Shown here piece by piece: positions 43,938-52,849 of a DNA stretch of 64,000 nt; within the stretch, counting starts at the first letter, position 1, and every line of letters begins with the position of its first letter. The DNA comes from Marinobacter sp050379415. Its GTDB lineage: Bacteria > Pseudomonadota > Gammaproteobacteria > Pseudomonadales > Oleiphilaceae. The position numbers and the translations under genes are program-made. Where the stretch lies: assembly GCF_050379415.1 (NCBI RefSeq), contig NZ_JBNRLS010000007.1, positions 23,335 to 87,334 of the forward strand. Reading direction: 5' to 3'. The notes below the pieces were generated by a model. It did not search any database. It saw only the letters and a program-made list of their open reading frames with translations, and was not told where the DNA came from.

Positions 43938-45821
43938 GTGAGACTGACTATTGCTCATGGATTAGGGAAGTTGTTGCCTGGTGCCGCAGCTGTGATTCTT
44001 ATCCTGACCGGTTGCAGTGACGGGGGTGGTTCCCGAGGCCCGGATACAGGTGACGACGAAATTGTGCTGCCCTCACTGACAGAACAGATCGAACACTGGG
44101 AGCAGACCGGAGTTTTCATAGCGGCAGCCGATTGTGGCCAGTGCCACACCGCCAGTCAGCCGGGTGACGAGCCCGCCGTTATGCGAGCACCCGATCCCCT
44201 GGTGTCGGAAAACCAGCCTTCGCCGGACGGGGAAGACATCAGCCCGTTCTATGACTGGAAAAGCAGCGTGATGGCCAATGCCTTCACGGATCCGTATTTC
44301 CGCGCGGTCATGATGCATGAAACCGAAGTCTTTCCCCATCTGGCAGGATTTATCGAGGACAGCTGCCTGACCTGTCATAGCCCCATGGCGCGAACCCACG
44401 CCCACCAGACCGGCGTCAGTCTGGTACAGGATGAGTCCTGCCTTCTGGAAGACGGCTGTTACCGGGCCGATGAGGCGCTGGGAGACCCGAGCGCACGGGA
44501 AGGCATCAGTTGTACCGCCTGTCACCAGATCACTGACTCGGTGTTGGACGAGTATGTGCATTCGGGCGACTATGAGATTGTCGATGAGAACCACCCGGAT
44601 GCCTTTACCATCTATGGTCCGTACCAGAACCCTGTCGGGCAGGCGATGCAGAATCAAGTGGGCTTCACCCCTGAATTCGGGATGCACATGGGAGATTCCC
44701 GTCACTGTGCCAGTTGCCACGATCTGTTTACCCCGACGCTCGACATGGTGACGGACGAGCCTGATGGTGAGGTTTTTCCGGAACAGACTCCCTACACGGA
44801 ATGGACCTACAGTGATGTGGGACCGAACGGGGCAAACGTCTCCTGTCAGCAGTGCCACATGGCCCGGGAGGAGATAAGTGACAGTTACCAGACCCGTATC
44901 GCGGTCATGGCCAATGGCGGGGTAAATCTGAACTGGCCCGAGCGCAGTCCCTATTTCCCCCACGTTATGGTCGGAGGCAATACCTGGCTGTTGGAGACCC
45001 TGGAGCTGTTCCGGGAAGAGCTGGGCCGCGCGGGCATCAACGAGGAAGGGGAGTTTGCCGCCACTGCTGAGCTGACACGGGAGCTGCTGAAAACATCAGC
45101 CGACCTGGTGCCCGCCAATCAGAGTTTCTCCGGTACAGAGCTGGCATTCGATCTCACCATCACCAACAAAACCGGACACAAGTTGCCGACCAGCTTCCCC
45201 TCCCGACGGATCTGGGTGGCGACGCGGGTGACCGACAGTGAAGGCGCAATGGTGTTTGACAGTGGATTCCCGGATGAGAACTACCAGCTGCCGTTGGACG
45301 CAGCCTTTACCTCCGATGCGTGCATGGCCATCAAGAAGCCGGCAGACTTCGATTCCTCGGGCTGCTACCAGCCGCACATCAATCTGGTGACAGCGCCAGA
45401 AGACATTCCCATCTATGAAGTTGTGATGGGATCCACGACCAACGCCATTACCCACGTGCTGCTGTATGCATCTATATCCCTGAAGGACAACCGGATACCG
45501 CCGGGCGGATTTGATGTGGCGTCCATGCCAGAAGATGTGGCGGAAAATTTGGCGCCTGCAGGCGTCGATGGGGATACGGATTTCAATCAGAATAACGCCG
45601 GCCAGGACACCATTGCCTACCGGTTGCCAGTCCCGGAAACAGCAGTACCACCGTTCAGTGTGGAAACCACCCTGTATTACCAGAGTATTCGCCCCACTTT
45701 TGTCGATGCGGCCCATGGCGAGCACCCATGGATCCGGGAGTTCGAGACCATCGTCAGCGTCAATCCTCCGCCTGCGGAAGTCTTGGCCTCGGTGAACTTC
45801 ACGGTTGATGGAGTGGAATAG
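43938..45821 (+). CDS. Pentaheme c-type cytochrome lipoprotein
   Basis: A 627-residue protein from the GTG at 43938; another GTG at 43917 would add seven residues. The signal peptide ends in a lipobox (ILILTGC), so it is probably a lipoprotein. Five CxxCH haem sites are visible in the first half: CGQCH, CLTCH, CTACH, CASCH and CQQCH. The C-terminal half is beta-rich without haem sites (LAFDLTITNKTGHKLPTSFPSRR is conserved in multiheme cytochromes of the c554 type). Electron transfer at the periplasmic or outer face is likely; partner and acceptor are unknown. It follows the intramembrane protease gene. Confidence 0.8.
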   Translation: MRLTIAHGLGKLLPGAAAVILILTGCSDGGGSRGPDTGDDEIVLPSLTEQIEHWEQTGVFIAAADCGQCHTASQPGDEPAVMRAPDPLVSENQPSPDGEDISPFYDWKSSVMANAFTDPYFRAVMMHETEVFPHLAGFIEDSCLTCHSPMARTHAHQTGVSLVQDESCLLEDGCYRADEALGDPSAREGISCTACHQITDSVLDEYVHSGDYEIVDENHPDAFTIYGPYQNPVGQAMQNQVGFTPEFGMHMGDSRHCASCHDLFTPTLDMVTDEPDGEVFPEQTPYTEWTYSDVGPNGANVSCQQCHMAREEISDSYQTRIAVMANGGVNLNWPERSPYFPHVMVGGNTWLLETLELFREELGRAGINEEGEFAATAELTRELLKTSADLVPANQSFSGTELAFDLTITNKTGHKLPTSFPSRRIWVATRVTDSEGAMVFDSGFPDENYQLPLDAAFTSDACMAIKKPADFDSSGCYQPHINLVTAPEDIPIYEVVMGSTTNAITHVLLYASISLKDNRIPPGGFDVASMPEDVAENLAPAGVDGDTDFNQNNAGQDTIAYRLPVPETAVPPFSVETTLYYQSIRPTFVDAAHGEHPWIREFETIVSVNPPPAEVLASVNFTVDGVE

Positions 45822-45883
45822 GGATCAGGGATCGAAGGATATTGGATGTAGGGCCGGCTCAGGGTCGAGCTTCTTCAGAACAC

Positions 45884-45906
45884 AAAAAAGCGGGGCAGAG
45901 CCCCGC
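45884..45906 (-). terminator. Rho-independent terminator of ompW
   Basis: On the minus strand, a 7-bp stem (GCGGGGC with GCCCCGC), a 3-base loop and six T residues. A second hairpin (CCGGCAGCC with GGCTGCCGG) lies at 45924-45953 between it and the ompW stop. Confidence 0.9.
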
Positions 45907-45965
45907 ACAGGAGAACGCACCTTCCGGCAGCCCACAGACCATGAGGCTGCCGGAGGGCACGGGGA

Positions 45966-46619
45966 TCAGAATTTGTAGGAAACGCCTACCATGTAGACCA
46001 GAGGGTCGATTTCGACATCTACGGTCTGGTTGGCAGCTTCAATCTTCGCCTCGGTATCGATGTCTATCCACCACAGCGCGGCGTTGACACCAATGTTGTC
46101 GGTAATCATGTAGTCCATGCCAATTTCAGCGGCCAGGCCGAAGCTGTCATCCAGTTCGATATCGGTGCCGGCTAGTGCGCCAGAGGTCTGTTCGTCAAAG
46201 AAAACTGTGTAGTTGACGCCTGCACCTACATACGGCTGGAATTTGCTGCCATTGGGCATCGGGAAATACTGCAGCGTGATAGTGGGGGGCAGGTGCTTGG
46301 TTTCCGCCAGTTTACCCGCGCCAGCCAAATCGCCTTCGCCTTCAATGTCGTGGCTGAAGGGAGTAGCTGCCAGTACACCCAAGCCAATCTGATCAGTGAG
46401 CATGTAGCTCAGCGTCAGACCCAGCTGTGTGTTGTTATCAACATCCACGCGCGCGTCCGGAGCAACATTAGTGATTGGATCGCTTGATGCATCCGGTACA
46501 ACAGTAGCCGCACCAACACGACCAATAAAATCACCAGCCTCATAAGCCTGCGCCATCGGAGCCGCAGCCATAACGGCAGCAGCGAGAACACCAAGTTTGA
46601 AAGAACGGGACATAGCCAT
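45966..46619 (-). CDS. ompW: OmpW family outer-membrane protein
   Basis: A 217-residue small barrel with a signal peptide (cleavage after AQA, about residue 25). Family features: DFIGRVGAATVVPDASSD at the start, LSYMLTDQIGLGVLAATPFSHDI, LPPTITLQYFP, and a C-terminal Phe in VYMVGVSYKF. OmpW proteins form hydrophobic channels for small molecules. An AGGAG site precedes the ATG. It is a single-gene unit with a terminator downstream. Confidence 0.92.
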   Translation of the reverse strand: MAMSRSFKLGVLAAAVMAAAPMAQAYEAGDFIGRVGAATVVPDASSDPITNVAPDARVDVDNNTQLGLTLSYMLTDQIGLGVLAATPFSHDIEGEGDLAGAGKLAETKHLPPTITLQYFPMPNGSKFQPYVGAGVNYTVFFDEQTSGALAGTDIELDDSFGLAAEIGMDYMITDNIGVNAALWWIDIDTEAKIEAANQTVDVEIDPLVYMVGVSYKF

Positions 46620-46769
46620 CTCCTTTATGCAAATCGTCGATGGCTTCAGATTAATGACAGCGGGAAAGTGAAACTTGATTTAGCGCAAGATTCGTCGGCG
46701 GTGGATGATGCTTTGAGTGGCGGATTGATCCAACTCAAGAAAATGCGTACCTGCGGGCACTGCGGATGG

Positions 46770-47240
46770 TCAGGCCGAGTTCTTTTTGCCTGCCGGCAGG
46801 TTTTCGTCCGGCACAAACACGTCACGGATGCTCAGCGACTGGCCGTCAGCATCCCGAACCTGAACCTCCTGGATAGGCCGGCCGGTGGCGCGGTCCCGTA
46901 GATCCAGCGGACCCTGATCCGGTGCCGGATTCCACTTGTCACCCCACTGGCGCAGGGCGATCACCACCGGGAACAGATCCCGGCCTTTTTCAGTGAGGCG
47001 GTATTCGAAGCGGGAGCCATGTTCACCCACGTCCACCTTACGCAGCACGCCGTTATCAACCAGGCGCGCGAGGCGGTCACAGAGGATGTTCTTGGCGATG
47101 CCCAGCTCCTGCTGGAAGTCGACGAAACGGCGGGTACCGTACATTGCCTGTAGCACAATCAGCAGGGACCACCAGTCACCCACTTCATTGAGGGCGCGGG
47201 CGACGGAGCACTGGGAATCATCAAAACGTTTTCTGGCCAT
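46770..47240 (-). CDS. HxlR-family transcriptional regulator
   Basis: A 156-residue winged-helix protein: CSVARALNEVGDWWSLLIVLQAMYGTRRFVDFQQELG, then KNILCDRLARLVDNGVLRKVDVG, then YRLTEKGRDLFPVVIALRQWGDKW. HxlR proteins often sense electrophiles or oxidants through a Cys near the N-terminus; Cys9 here (SQCSVA) is in the usual position. It is divergent from the old-yellow-enzyme gene, with repeated operator-like elements between, so it most likely represses that gene. Confidence 0.9.
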   Translation of the reverse strand: MARKRFDDSQCSVARALNEVGDWWSLLIVLQAMYGTRRFVDFQQELGIAKNILCDRLARLVDNGVLRKVDVGEHGSRFEYRLTEKGRDLFPVVIALRQWGDKWNPAPDQGPLDLRDRATGRPIQEVQVRDADGQSLSIRDVFVPDENLPAGKKNSA

Positions 47241-47255
47241 GTACGGGAGTGTACC

Positions 47256-47322
47256 GAATAGGGTTGCATCTTAAAACCAGATTGAATAGGGTTGCTTTAC
47301 GAAACCAAATTAATGAGGTTGC
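47256..47322. promoter_or_regulatory. Repeated operator-like motifs between HxlR regulator and OYE gene
   Basis: GAATAGGGTTGC occurs at 47256-47267 and again at 47284-47295, 28 bases apart, with a weaker copy AATGAGGTTGC at 47312-47322. Each strong copy is followed by AAACC, forming the imperfect dyad GGTT-N9-AACC. This is probably the HxlR binding array. Confidence 0.65.
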
Positions 47323-47330
47323 ACATTACC

Positions 47331-48443
47331 ATGAGCATGAACCTGGGTCCCCTGTTTGAACCGTTTGAAATCCACAACCTCAAGCTGCGCAGCCGCGTGG
47401 CCATGGCCCCGATGACCCGTAACTTCTCGCCCAAGGGCGTGCCTGGTGAAGACGTGGTGGCCTATTACCGCCGCCGTGCGGAGGCGGGTGTTGGCCTGAT
47501 CATTACCGAGGGCACCACCGTCAACCATCCGGCGGCGAACGGCTACCCCAACGTGCCGGCGTTCCATGGCGAGGAAGCCCTGGCCGGTTGGAAGCAGGTG
47601 GTGGATGCCGTACACGAGGCCGGCGGCGCCATTTTTCCGCAGCTTTGGCACGTAGGCGCTGTGCGCAAAGAAGGCACCGATCCGGATCCGTCCGTTCCCG
47701 GATTCAGTCCCTCCGGCCTGTTCGCACCGGGCAAGCCCAACGGCAAGGCCATGACCAGGGAAGATATCCAGGATGTTATTCAGGCTTTTGGCGATGCTGC
47801 CCAGGATGCCAAAGCACTGGGTTTTGACGGCGTTGAGATCCACGGTGCTCACGGCTACCTGCTGGACCAGTTCCTGTGGGAAGGCACCAACCAGCGGGAC
47901 GACGAGTACGGCGGCAGCATGGAAAACCGCCTGCGCTTTGTGGTGGAAATCGTTGAGGAAGTCCGCCACCGTGTCGGCCCGGATTTCCCGATCATGCTGC
48001 GTTTTTCCCAATGGAAGCAGCAGGATTACGAAGCCAGGCTGGTCAACAGTCCCGAAGAACTCGAGCGTTTCCTCAAACCCCTGGTAGAGGCCGGTGTGGA
48101 CATCTTCCACGCGTCCACCCGTCGGTTCTGGGAACCGGAGTTTGAAGGTTCCAGCCTGAATCTGGCCGGCTGGACCCAGAAGCTGTCCGGCAAGCCCACC
48201 ATGTCCGTGGGCAGCGTCGGCCTTACCGAAGACTTCATCAGCGGTACCTTCGCGAGCAAGAAAGAAGCAGTGGAGAAAGCCGGCATCGACGAGCTGGTTG
48301 AGCGCATGAACAACCACGAATTCGAGCTGATCGCCGTAGGCCGGGCCCTGCTGCAGGACCCGGAATGGCTGGTCAAGGTGAAGGAAGGCCGCCTCGAGGA
48401 AGTGGCATCCTTCGCCAGGAAGTCCCTCGCCAAGCTGTACTGA
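47331..48443 (+). CDS. NADH:flavin oxidoreductase (old yellow enzyme family)
   Basis: A 370-residue FMN enzyme of the OYE family. Visible features are AMAPMTRNFSPKG, GLIITEGTTVNHP, FPQLWHVGAV (substrate-binding His), GFDGVEIHGAHGYLLDQFLWEGTNQRDDEYGG and ELIAVGRALLQDPEW. Such enzymes reduce activated alkenes, quinones or nitro compounds. Two ATG codons (47331 and 47337) are possible starts. It is divergent from an HxlR regulator, as is common for electrophile-responsive reductases, and ends before a terminator. Confidence 0.93.
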   Translation: MSMNLGPLFEPFEIHNLKLRSRVAMAPMTRNFSPKGVPGEDVVAYYRRRAEAGVGLIITEGTTVNHPAANGYPNVPAFHGEEALAGWKQVVDAVHEAGGAIFPQLWHVGAVRKEGTDPDPSVPGFSPSGLFAPGKPNGKAMTREDIQDVIQAFGDAAQDAKALGFDGVEIHGAHGYLLDQFLWEGTNQRDDEYGGSMENRLRFVVEIVEEVRHRVGPDFPIMLRFSQWKQQDYEARLVNSPEELERFLKPLVEAGVDIFHASTRRFWEPEFEGSSLNLAGWTQKLSGKPTMSVGSVGLTEDFISGTFASKKEAVEKAGIDELVERMNNHEFELIAVGRALLQDPEWLVKVKEGRLEEVASFARKSLAKLY

Positions 48444-48464
48444 TCGACCCTTCGATCCCACTGT

Positions 48465-48495
48465 GCCGCAGCGCCGAAAGGCCTGCGGCTTTTTT
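48465..48495 (+). terminator. Rho-independent terminator of the OYE gene
   Basis: A 7-bp stem (GCCGCAG with CTGCGGC) with an inner GCC-GAAA-GGC hairpin and six T residues. Confidence 0.92.
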
Positions 48496-48594
48496 GTGAC
48501 TGAGAGCCGGTTCTGAACCTGTCAGCCCCGTAATCGCGTCCTTCGATATAACAGCTAAGATTAGGGAAACTCAGAAGAAAACAGGGAGCTCATA

Positions 48595-48906
48595 ATGACT
48601 GCGTTTCAGTCTCTCAAAACCATGGCATTGGCCATCCTGATAGCAACCCTGGTTGGCTGCGCCACCGTCGGCCAGGATTTCCCGACCCATAACATCGACC
48701 AGATCCGCATCGGCGAGACCACCCGATCGGATATTCAGGAAATGTTCGGCGAGCCTTGGCGCACCGGAATCGAAGACGGCAAACGTACGTGGACCTATGG
48801 CAAGTACAAGTGGTCTGCCTTCGGTGATGCGGAAACCACCGACCTGGTGGTGCGGTTCAACCAGGATGGAACCGTCTCGTCCTACGTGTACAACACCACC
48901 GAATAA
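48595..48906 (+). CDS. Small lipoprotein with SmpA/OmlA (BamE-like) domain
   Basis: A 103-residue lipoprotein. The lipobox is TLVGC (Cys near residue 20). The mature part has the BamE-like pattern IDQIRIGETTRSDIQEMFGEPWRT followed by a beta hairpin (TWTYGKYKW) and LVVRFNQDGTVSSYVY. It is probably outer-membrane or periplasmic. True BamE is usually encoded near fur or recN, which are absent, so this is likely a paralogue. It converges on pntB, and a hairpin (48926-48947) overlaps the pntB stop codon. Confidence 0.82.
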   Translation: MTAFQSLKTMALAILIATLVGCATVGQDFPTHNIDQIRIGETTRSDIQEMFGEPWRTGIEDGKRTWTYGKYKWSAFGDAETTDLVVRFNQDGTVSSYVYNTTE

Positions 48907-48937
48907 ATCCCGGAGAACACAGGGGGCGGGGCTGCCC

Positions 48938-50329
48938 TCAGCCCCGCAACCCGCTCACCACCTTATCGATACTTTCCTTGGCATCGCCGAACAGCATCCG
49001 GGCGTTGTCCTTGAAGAACAGCGGGTTCTCCACCCCGGAATAACCGGTGGCCATGCCCCGCTTGAGGACAACCACCTGCCGGGCCTTCCAGACCTCCAGC
49101 ACCGGCATGCCGGCAATCGGGCTGCCCGGGTCTTCGGCGGCGGCCGGGTTCACGGTGTCGTTGGCGCCGATGACCAGCACCACGTCGGTATCCGGGAAGT
49201 CATCGTTGATTTCGTCCATTTCCAGCACGATGTCATAAGGTACGTGGGCTTCCGCCAATAGCACATTCATGTGTCCTGGCAGGCGGCCGGCCACCGGGTG
49301 GATGCCGAAACGCACGTTCACGCCCCGATCCCGAAGTAGTTTGGTCATCTCACTGACGCCATTCTGCGCCTGGGCCACCGCCATGCCGTAACCGGGCACG
49401 ATGATCACCGACTCGGCGTTGCGCAGCTCCTCACAGACATCATCGACACTGGATTCGTGCACCGTCTGGTCGGCATCCGCGGCCGCTGAACTGCTGCTGG
49501 TCTGTCCGAAGCCGCCGAGAATCACACTGATGAATGACCGGTTCATGGCCTTGCACATGATGTAGCTGAGAATGGCGCCGCTGCTGCCCACCAGGGCACC
49601 AACGACAATCAGCAGATCATTGCCCAGCATGAAACCGATGGAGGCCGCCGCCCACCCGGAGTAACTGTTGAGCATGGATACCACCACCGGCATGTCGGCG
49701 CCGCCGATGGCCATGATCAGATGAATACCGAGCACAGAGGCAATGGCGGTCATAAGCACCAGGGCGACAATGCCCAGGGCCATGCTCTCGGTGCCCAGGA
49801 ACCACGCCCCGAGGAATACGCAGACAATGATTGCCGCCAGGTTCATCAGGTGCCGGCCGGGCAGGGTCAGCGCCTTGCTGTCGATTCGGCCGTCCAGCTT
49901 GCCGCAGGCCACCAGCGATCCGGTGAAGGTGACCGCCCCGATAAAGATGCCGACGAACACTTCCACCAGTTTGATGGTGTGCTCGGCCCCGGAGGTGGCA
50001 ATCAACGGCTCGATATAACCGGAGAAACCCACCAACACCGCCGCCAGACCCACAAAGCTGTGGAGCAGGGCGACCAGCTGCGGCATCTGGGTCATTTCCA
50101 CCTTATTGGCGATGGGAATGCCAATGCCGGCACCGAGCAACACTGCAATGATAATGGCCGTGATGCCTCCGTCCACGCTGGCCAGGGTGGCCCCCACCGC
50201 GATGATAATGCCTGCGACGCCGTAGAGATTACCGCGCCGAGCCGATTCCTGGTGGCTGAGGCCGCCCAGGCTGAGGATGAAACAGATACTTGCGACCACG
50301 TAGGCCACGCTCACCAGTCCTGTGCTCAT
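48938..50329 (-). CDS. pntB: NAD(P) transhydrogenase subunit beta
   Basis: A 463-residue subunit with nine membrane helices (domain II part) and a C-terminal NADP(H)-binding domain III: VIIVPGYGMAVAQAQNGV, RFGIHPVAGRLPGHMNVLLAEA, VLVIGANDTVNPAAAEDPGSPIAGMP. With PntA it couples proton entry to hydride transfer from NADH to NADP+, supplying NADPH. It follows pntA by 12 bases on the minus strand. A stem-loop (GCGGGGCTG with CAGCCCCGC) overlaps the stop codon. Confidence 0.96.
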   Translation of the reverse strand: MSTGLVSVAYVVASICFILSLGGLSHQESARRGNLYGVAGIIIAVGATLASVDGGITAIIIAVLLGAGIGIPIANKVEMTQMPQLVALLHSFVGLAAVLVGFSGYIEPLIATSGAEHTIKLVEVFVGIFIGAVTFTGSLVACGKLDGRIDSKALTLPGRHLMNLAAIIVCVFLGAWFLGTESMALGIVALVLMTAIASVLGIHLIMAIGGADMPVVVSMLNSYSGWAAASIGFMLGNDLLIVVGALVGSSGAILSYIMCKAMNRSFISVILGGFGQTSSSSAAADADQTVHESSVDDVCEELRNAESVIIVPGYGMAVAQAQNGVSEMTKLLRDRGVNVRFGIHPVAGRLPGHMNVLLAEAHVPYDIVLEMDEINDDFPDTDVVLVIGANDTVNPAAAEDPGSPIAGMPVLEVWKARQVVVLKRGMATGYSGVENPLFFKDNARMLFGDAKESIDKVVSGLRG

Positions 50330-50341
50330 ATCGGGCGCCTC

Positions 50342-51919
50342 CTACTTGCGGAACATTTTGAGCATGCGATGGGTGACCCGGAAGCCACCCCCCACGTTGA
50401 TGCTGGCAATCAGCACCGCGACAAACGCCATGATGCCAACGGCAATATTTTCCGCCTGGGCCAGATGCAGAGTGGCGCCGATCACGATGATGCCGCTGAT
50501 GGCGTTGGTGACGCTCATCAGGGGCGTATGCAGGGAAGGCGTCACATTCCAGATCACCTGCCAGCCAATAAAGCACGCCAGCACGAACACGGTGAAGTGT
50601 TGCAGGAAGCTTTCCGGCGCGTGGGCGCCCACTCCGTAGAGTGCCAGGGCCGTGACCACGAACAGCGCGCCCTTGCCGATCAGGCTGCGGCGGTCTGCGT
50701 GCTTCTTGGCGGCGGCTTTTGCTTCGGCTGAAGGCTCCTCGGTGCCCGGTGCGGGTTTCGGGCTGACCGGCGATTCCGGTTTTGGTGGTGGCCAGGTTAT
50801 GTCGTTTTCGTGCACCACCGTCAGACCACGGATGACTTCGTCTTCCATGTTGATCACCGGCGTGCCGTCCTTTTCCGGTGTCAGCTCGGTGAGCAGATGC
50901 ACCAGGTTGGTGGCGTAGAGCTCACTGGCCACCTTGGCCATGCGGCTGGGCAGATCGGTGTAGCCGATCAGGGTGACGCCGTGTTGATGAGCCACCTTGC
51001 CGGGTTCGGTCAGTTCGCAGTTACCGCCTCGCTCTGAGGCCAGATCCACGATTACGCTGCCGGGCTTCATGGATTTCACCATATCGGCGGTGATCAGTTT
51101 CGGCGCTGGCTTGCCGGGAATCAGCGCGGTGGTGATGATGATATCCACCTCTTTGGCCTGCTCAGCAAACAGCGCCATCTCGGCCTTTATGAACTCGTCG
51201 CTCATCTGCTTGGCGTAACCACCGCTGCCGCTGCCATCCTCGTTCTCGAAGTCCAGCACCAGGAACTCGGCCCCCATGCTTTCGACCTGTTCCTTCACCT
51301 CCAGGCGGGTATCGAAAGCCCGAACGATGGCGCCCATGCTGTTGGCGGCGCCAATGGCCGCGAGGCCTGCCACCCCGGCACCGATCACCATGATTTTCGC
51401 CGGGGGGACCTTACCTGCAGCCGTCACCTGACCGGTAAAGAAACGCCCGAAGTGATTGGCGGCCTCAATTACCGCCCGATAGCCGGCAATGTTGGCCATG
51501 GCACTGAGGGCGTCCATCTTCTGGGCGCGGCTGATGCGGGGCAGGCTGTCGATGGCGAAAGATGTGATTTTTCTGGCGGCGAGCTTCTCAAGCAGTTCCG
51601 GATTTTGGGCCGGCCAGATGTAGCTGACCAGAAACGCCCCTTCCTTCATCAGATCCGCTTCGTGTTTGCCCAGTGCCGGGTTCTCCATGGGTGCCCGGAC
51701 TTTCAGGATAAAGTCGGCTTCTTTCCACAACGACGTGGTGTCAGCGGCGATGGCCGCGCCCACCTTCTCGTAGGCTGCATCGGAGTAGTGCGCCGCCTCG
51801 CCGGCGCCGCCTTCGACGATGACGTCGTAACCAAGTCCGATCAGTTTGTGAACAGAGGGTGGCGTAGCGGCCACCCGCCGCTCGTCCTCGAAAATTTCCC
51901 TGGGGATACCGATTTTCAT
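50342..51919 (-). CDS. pntA: NAD(P) transhydrogenase subunit alpha
   Basis: A 525-residue subunit. The NAD(H)-binding domain I starts MKIGIPREIFEDERRVAATP and has VIGAGVAGLAAIGAANSMGAIVRAFDTR. A Pro-rich linker (PPPKPESPVSPKPAP) leads to four C-terminal membrane helices, so this is the undivided E. coli-type alpha subunit and not the split form. It is the first gene of pntA-pntB. Downstream of a 103-base gap on the other side is a TetR regulator gene in the same direction. Confidence 0.96.
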   Translation of the reverse strand: MKIGIPREIFEDERRVAATPPSVHKLIGLGYDVIVEGGAGEAAHYSDAAYEKVGAAIAADTTSLWKEADFILKVRAPMENPALGKHEADLMKEGAFLVSYIWPAQNPELLEKLAARKITSFAIDSLPRISRAQKMDALSAMANIAGYRAVIEAANHFGRFFTGQVTAAGKVPPAKIMVIGAGVAGLAAIGAANSMGAIVRAFDTRLEVKEQVESMGAEFLVLDFENEDGSGSGGYAKQMSDEFIKAEMALFAEQAKEVDIIITTALIPGKPAPKLITADMVKSMKPGSVIVDLASERGGNCELTEPGKVAHQHGVTLIGYTDLPSRMAKVASELYATNLVHLLTELTPEKDGTPVINMEDEVIRGLTVVHENDITWPPPKPESPVSPKPAPGTEEPSAEAKAAAKKHADRRSLIGKGALFVVTALALYGVGAHAPESFLQHFTVFVLACFIGWQVIWNVTPSLHTPLMSVTNAISGIIVIGATLHLAQAENIAVGIMAFVAVLIASINVGGGFRVTHRMLKMFRK

Positions 51920-52022
51920 TATTGGTGTACCTCCGGATTTCTCGATTAATCAGATGCCTGGATACCTACATACTAGTGCAGGCTGCCAGATCTGCCCGTA
52001 AACCGGAGGTTTCGAGAGCGAA

Positions 52023-52655
52023 TCAGGTGTGGGTCATTGCAAGGTGCTCGACATCCGTCTGGGACAGGTGGTCCAGCATTGCGCCCCGGAACTGTCGGTT
52101 GATGAAGTGCTCGGTTTCGGTCTGGATGGTTTCCCGCAGTGCCGGTTTCTCGATGTAATCCATGGCCCGGAAGAGGATGTAGCGGATCGTCATACGGGAA
52201 ATTTCATGAATGGTCTCCGGCGGCACGGCACTGACTAATTGTCGCTCGATAATATCCTCCGCCATTTCCCGCGCGCTGGCCTCCAGTTGCGATTCCAGAG
52301 CTCGGCGCAGCGCCGGCGAAGGGCCGTGAAGTTCCCGGACGGCCACAGTGGTTGCCGCCGGGTTGGCCAGGAAATAGCCGTATACGAATGCAACGGTGTC
52401 GTGGGACGCCTGTTCGGACGAATCCGCCATCTGCCGAAGCTGCCGGACTCCCGCCTTCATGTCTTCGGCGATGTAACCCAACACCTGCAGCCCGAATTCG
52501 TCCAGGTTCTTGAAGTGCCGGTAAAAGGTGTTCGGGTTTAGCCCCGCCTCCCGGGCGAGTTCCCGTAGCCCCAGTGACGTGAGACTTCGGGTTTCGGTAA
52601 TCAGCCGAAGTGCGGCCTGGATCAGTTTCAGTTTTCCGCCTGTTAAAGCGTTCAT
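52023..52655 (-). CDS. TetR-family transcriptional regulator
   Basis: A 210-residue regulator. The helix-turn-helix is GLRELAREAGLNPNTFYRHFKNLDEFGLQVLG near residues 26-57, resembling the FabR/FatR subgroup, and a helical ligand-binding domain follows. The ATG at 52655 has AGAGGAA upstream; a frame to 52745 is longer but would cover the shared promoter region. It is divergent from the Baeyer-Villiger monooxygenase gene with 194 bases between, containing a paired direct repeat that is likely its operator. Confidence 0.88.
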   Translation of the reverse strand: MNALTGGKLKLIQAALRLITETRSLTSLGLRELAREAGLNPNTFYRHFKNLDEFGLQVLGYIAEDMKAGVRQLRQMADSSEQASHDTVAFVYGYFLANPAATTVAVRELHGPSPALRRALESQLEASAREMAEDIIERQLVSAVPPETIHEISRMTIRYILFRAMDYIEKPALRETIQTETEHFINRQFRGAMLDHLSQTDVEHLAMTHT

Positions 52656-52746
52656 GCGTTCCTCTTGTTTCGGAGTAAGGCCGGGTGGTGAGAGAGGACA
52701 AGAGCTTGTCAACCGAGGCCATTTGCCCAAAAACGGAGCCAACAAA

Positions 52747-52787
52747 GTATACGGCTGTCTACCTGCTCATGTATACATGTGTCTACC
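52747..52787. promoter_or_regulatory. Direct-repeat operator candidate between TetR and monooxygenase genes
   Basis: GTATAC-N3-TGTCTACC is found twice (52747-52763 and 52771-52787), 24 bases apart. Each copy is an imperfect dyad (GTATAC/GTCTAC), and the second overlaps a perfect palindrome CATGTATACATG (52768-52779). Confidence 0.65.
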
Positions 52788-52849
52788 GGTCATGATGACC
52801 ACTCGAACAAAAGCAGACAAGGCCGCAAAGGCCAACCAGGAGAGCAGCA

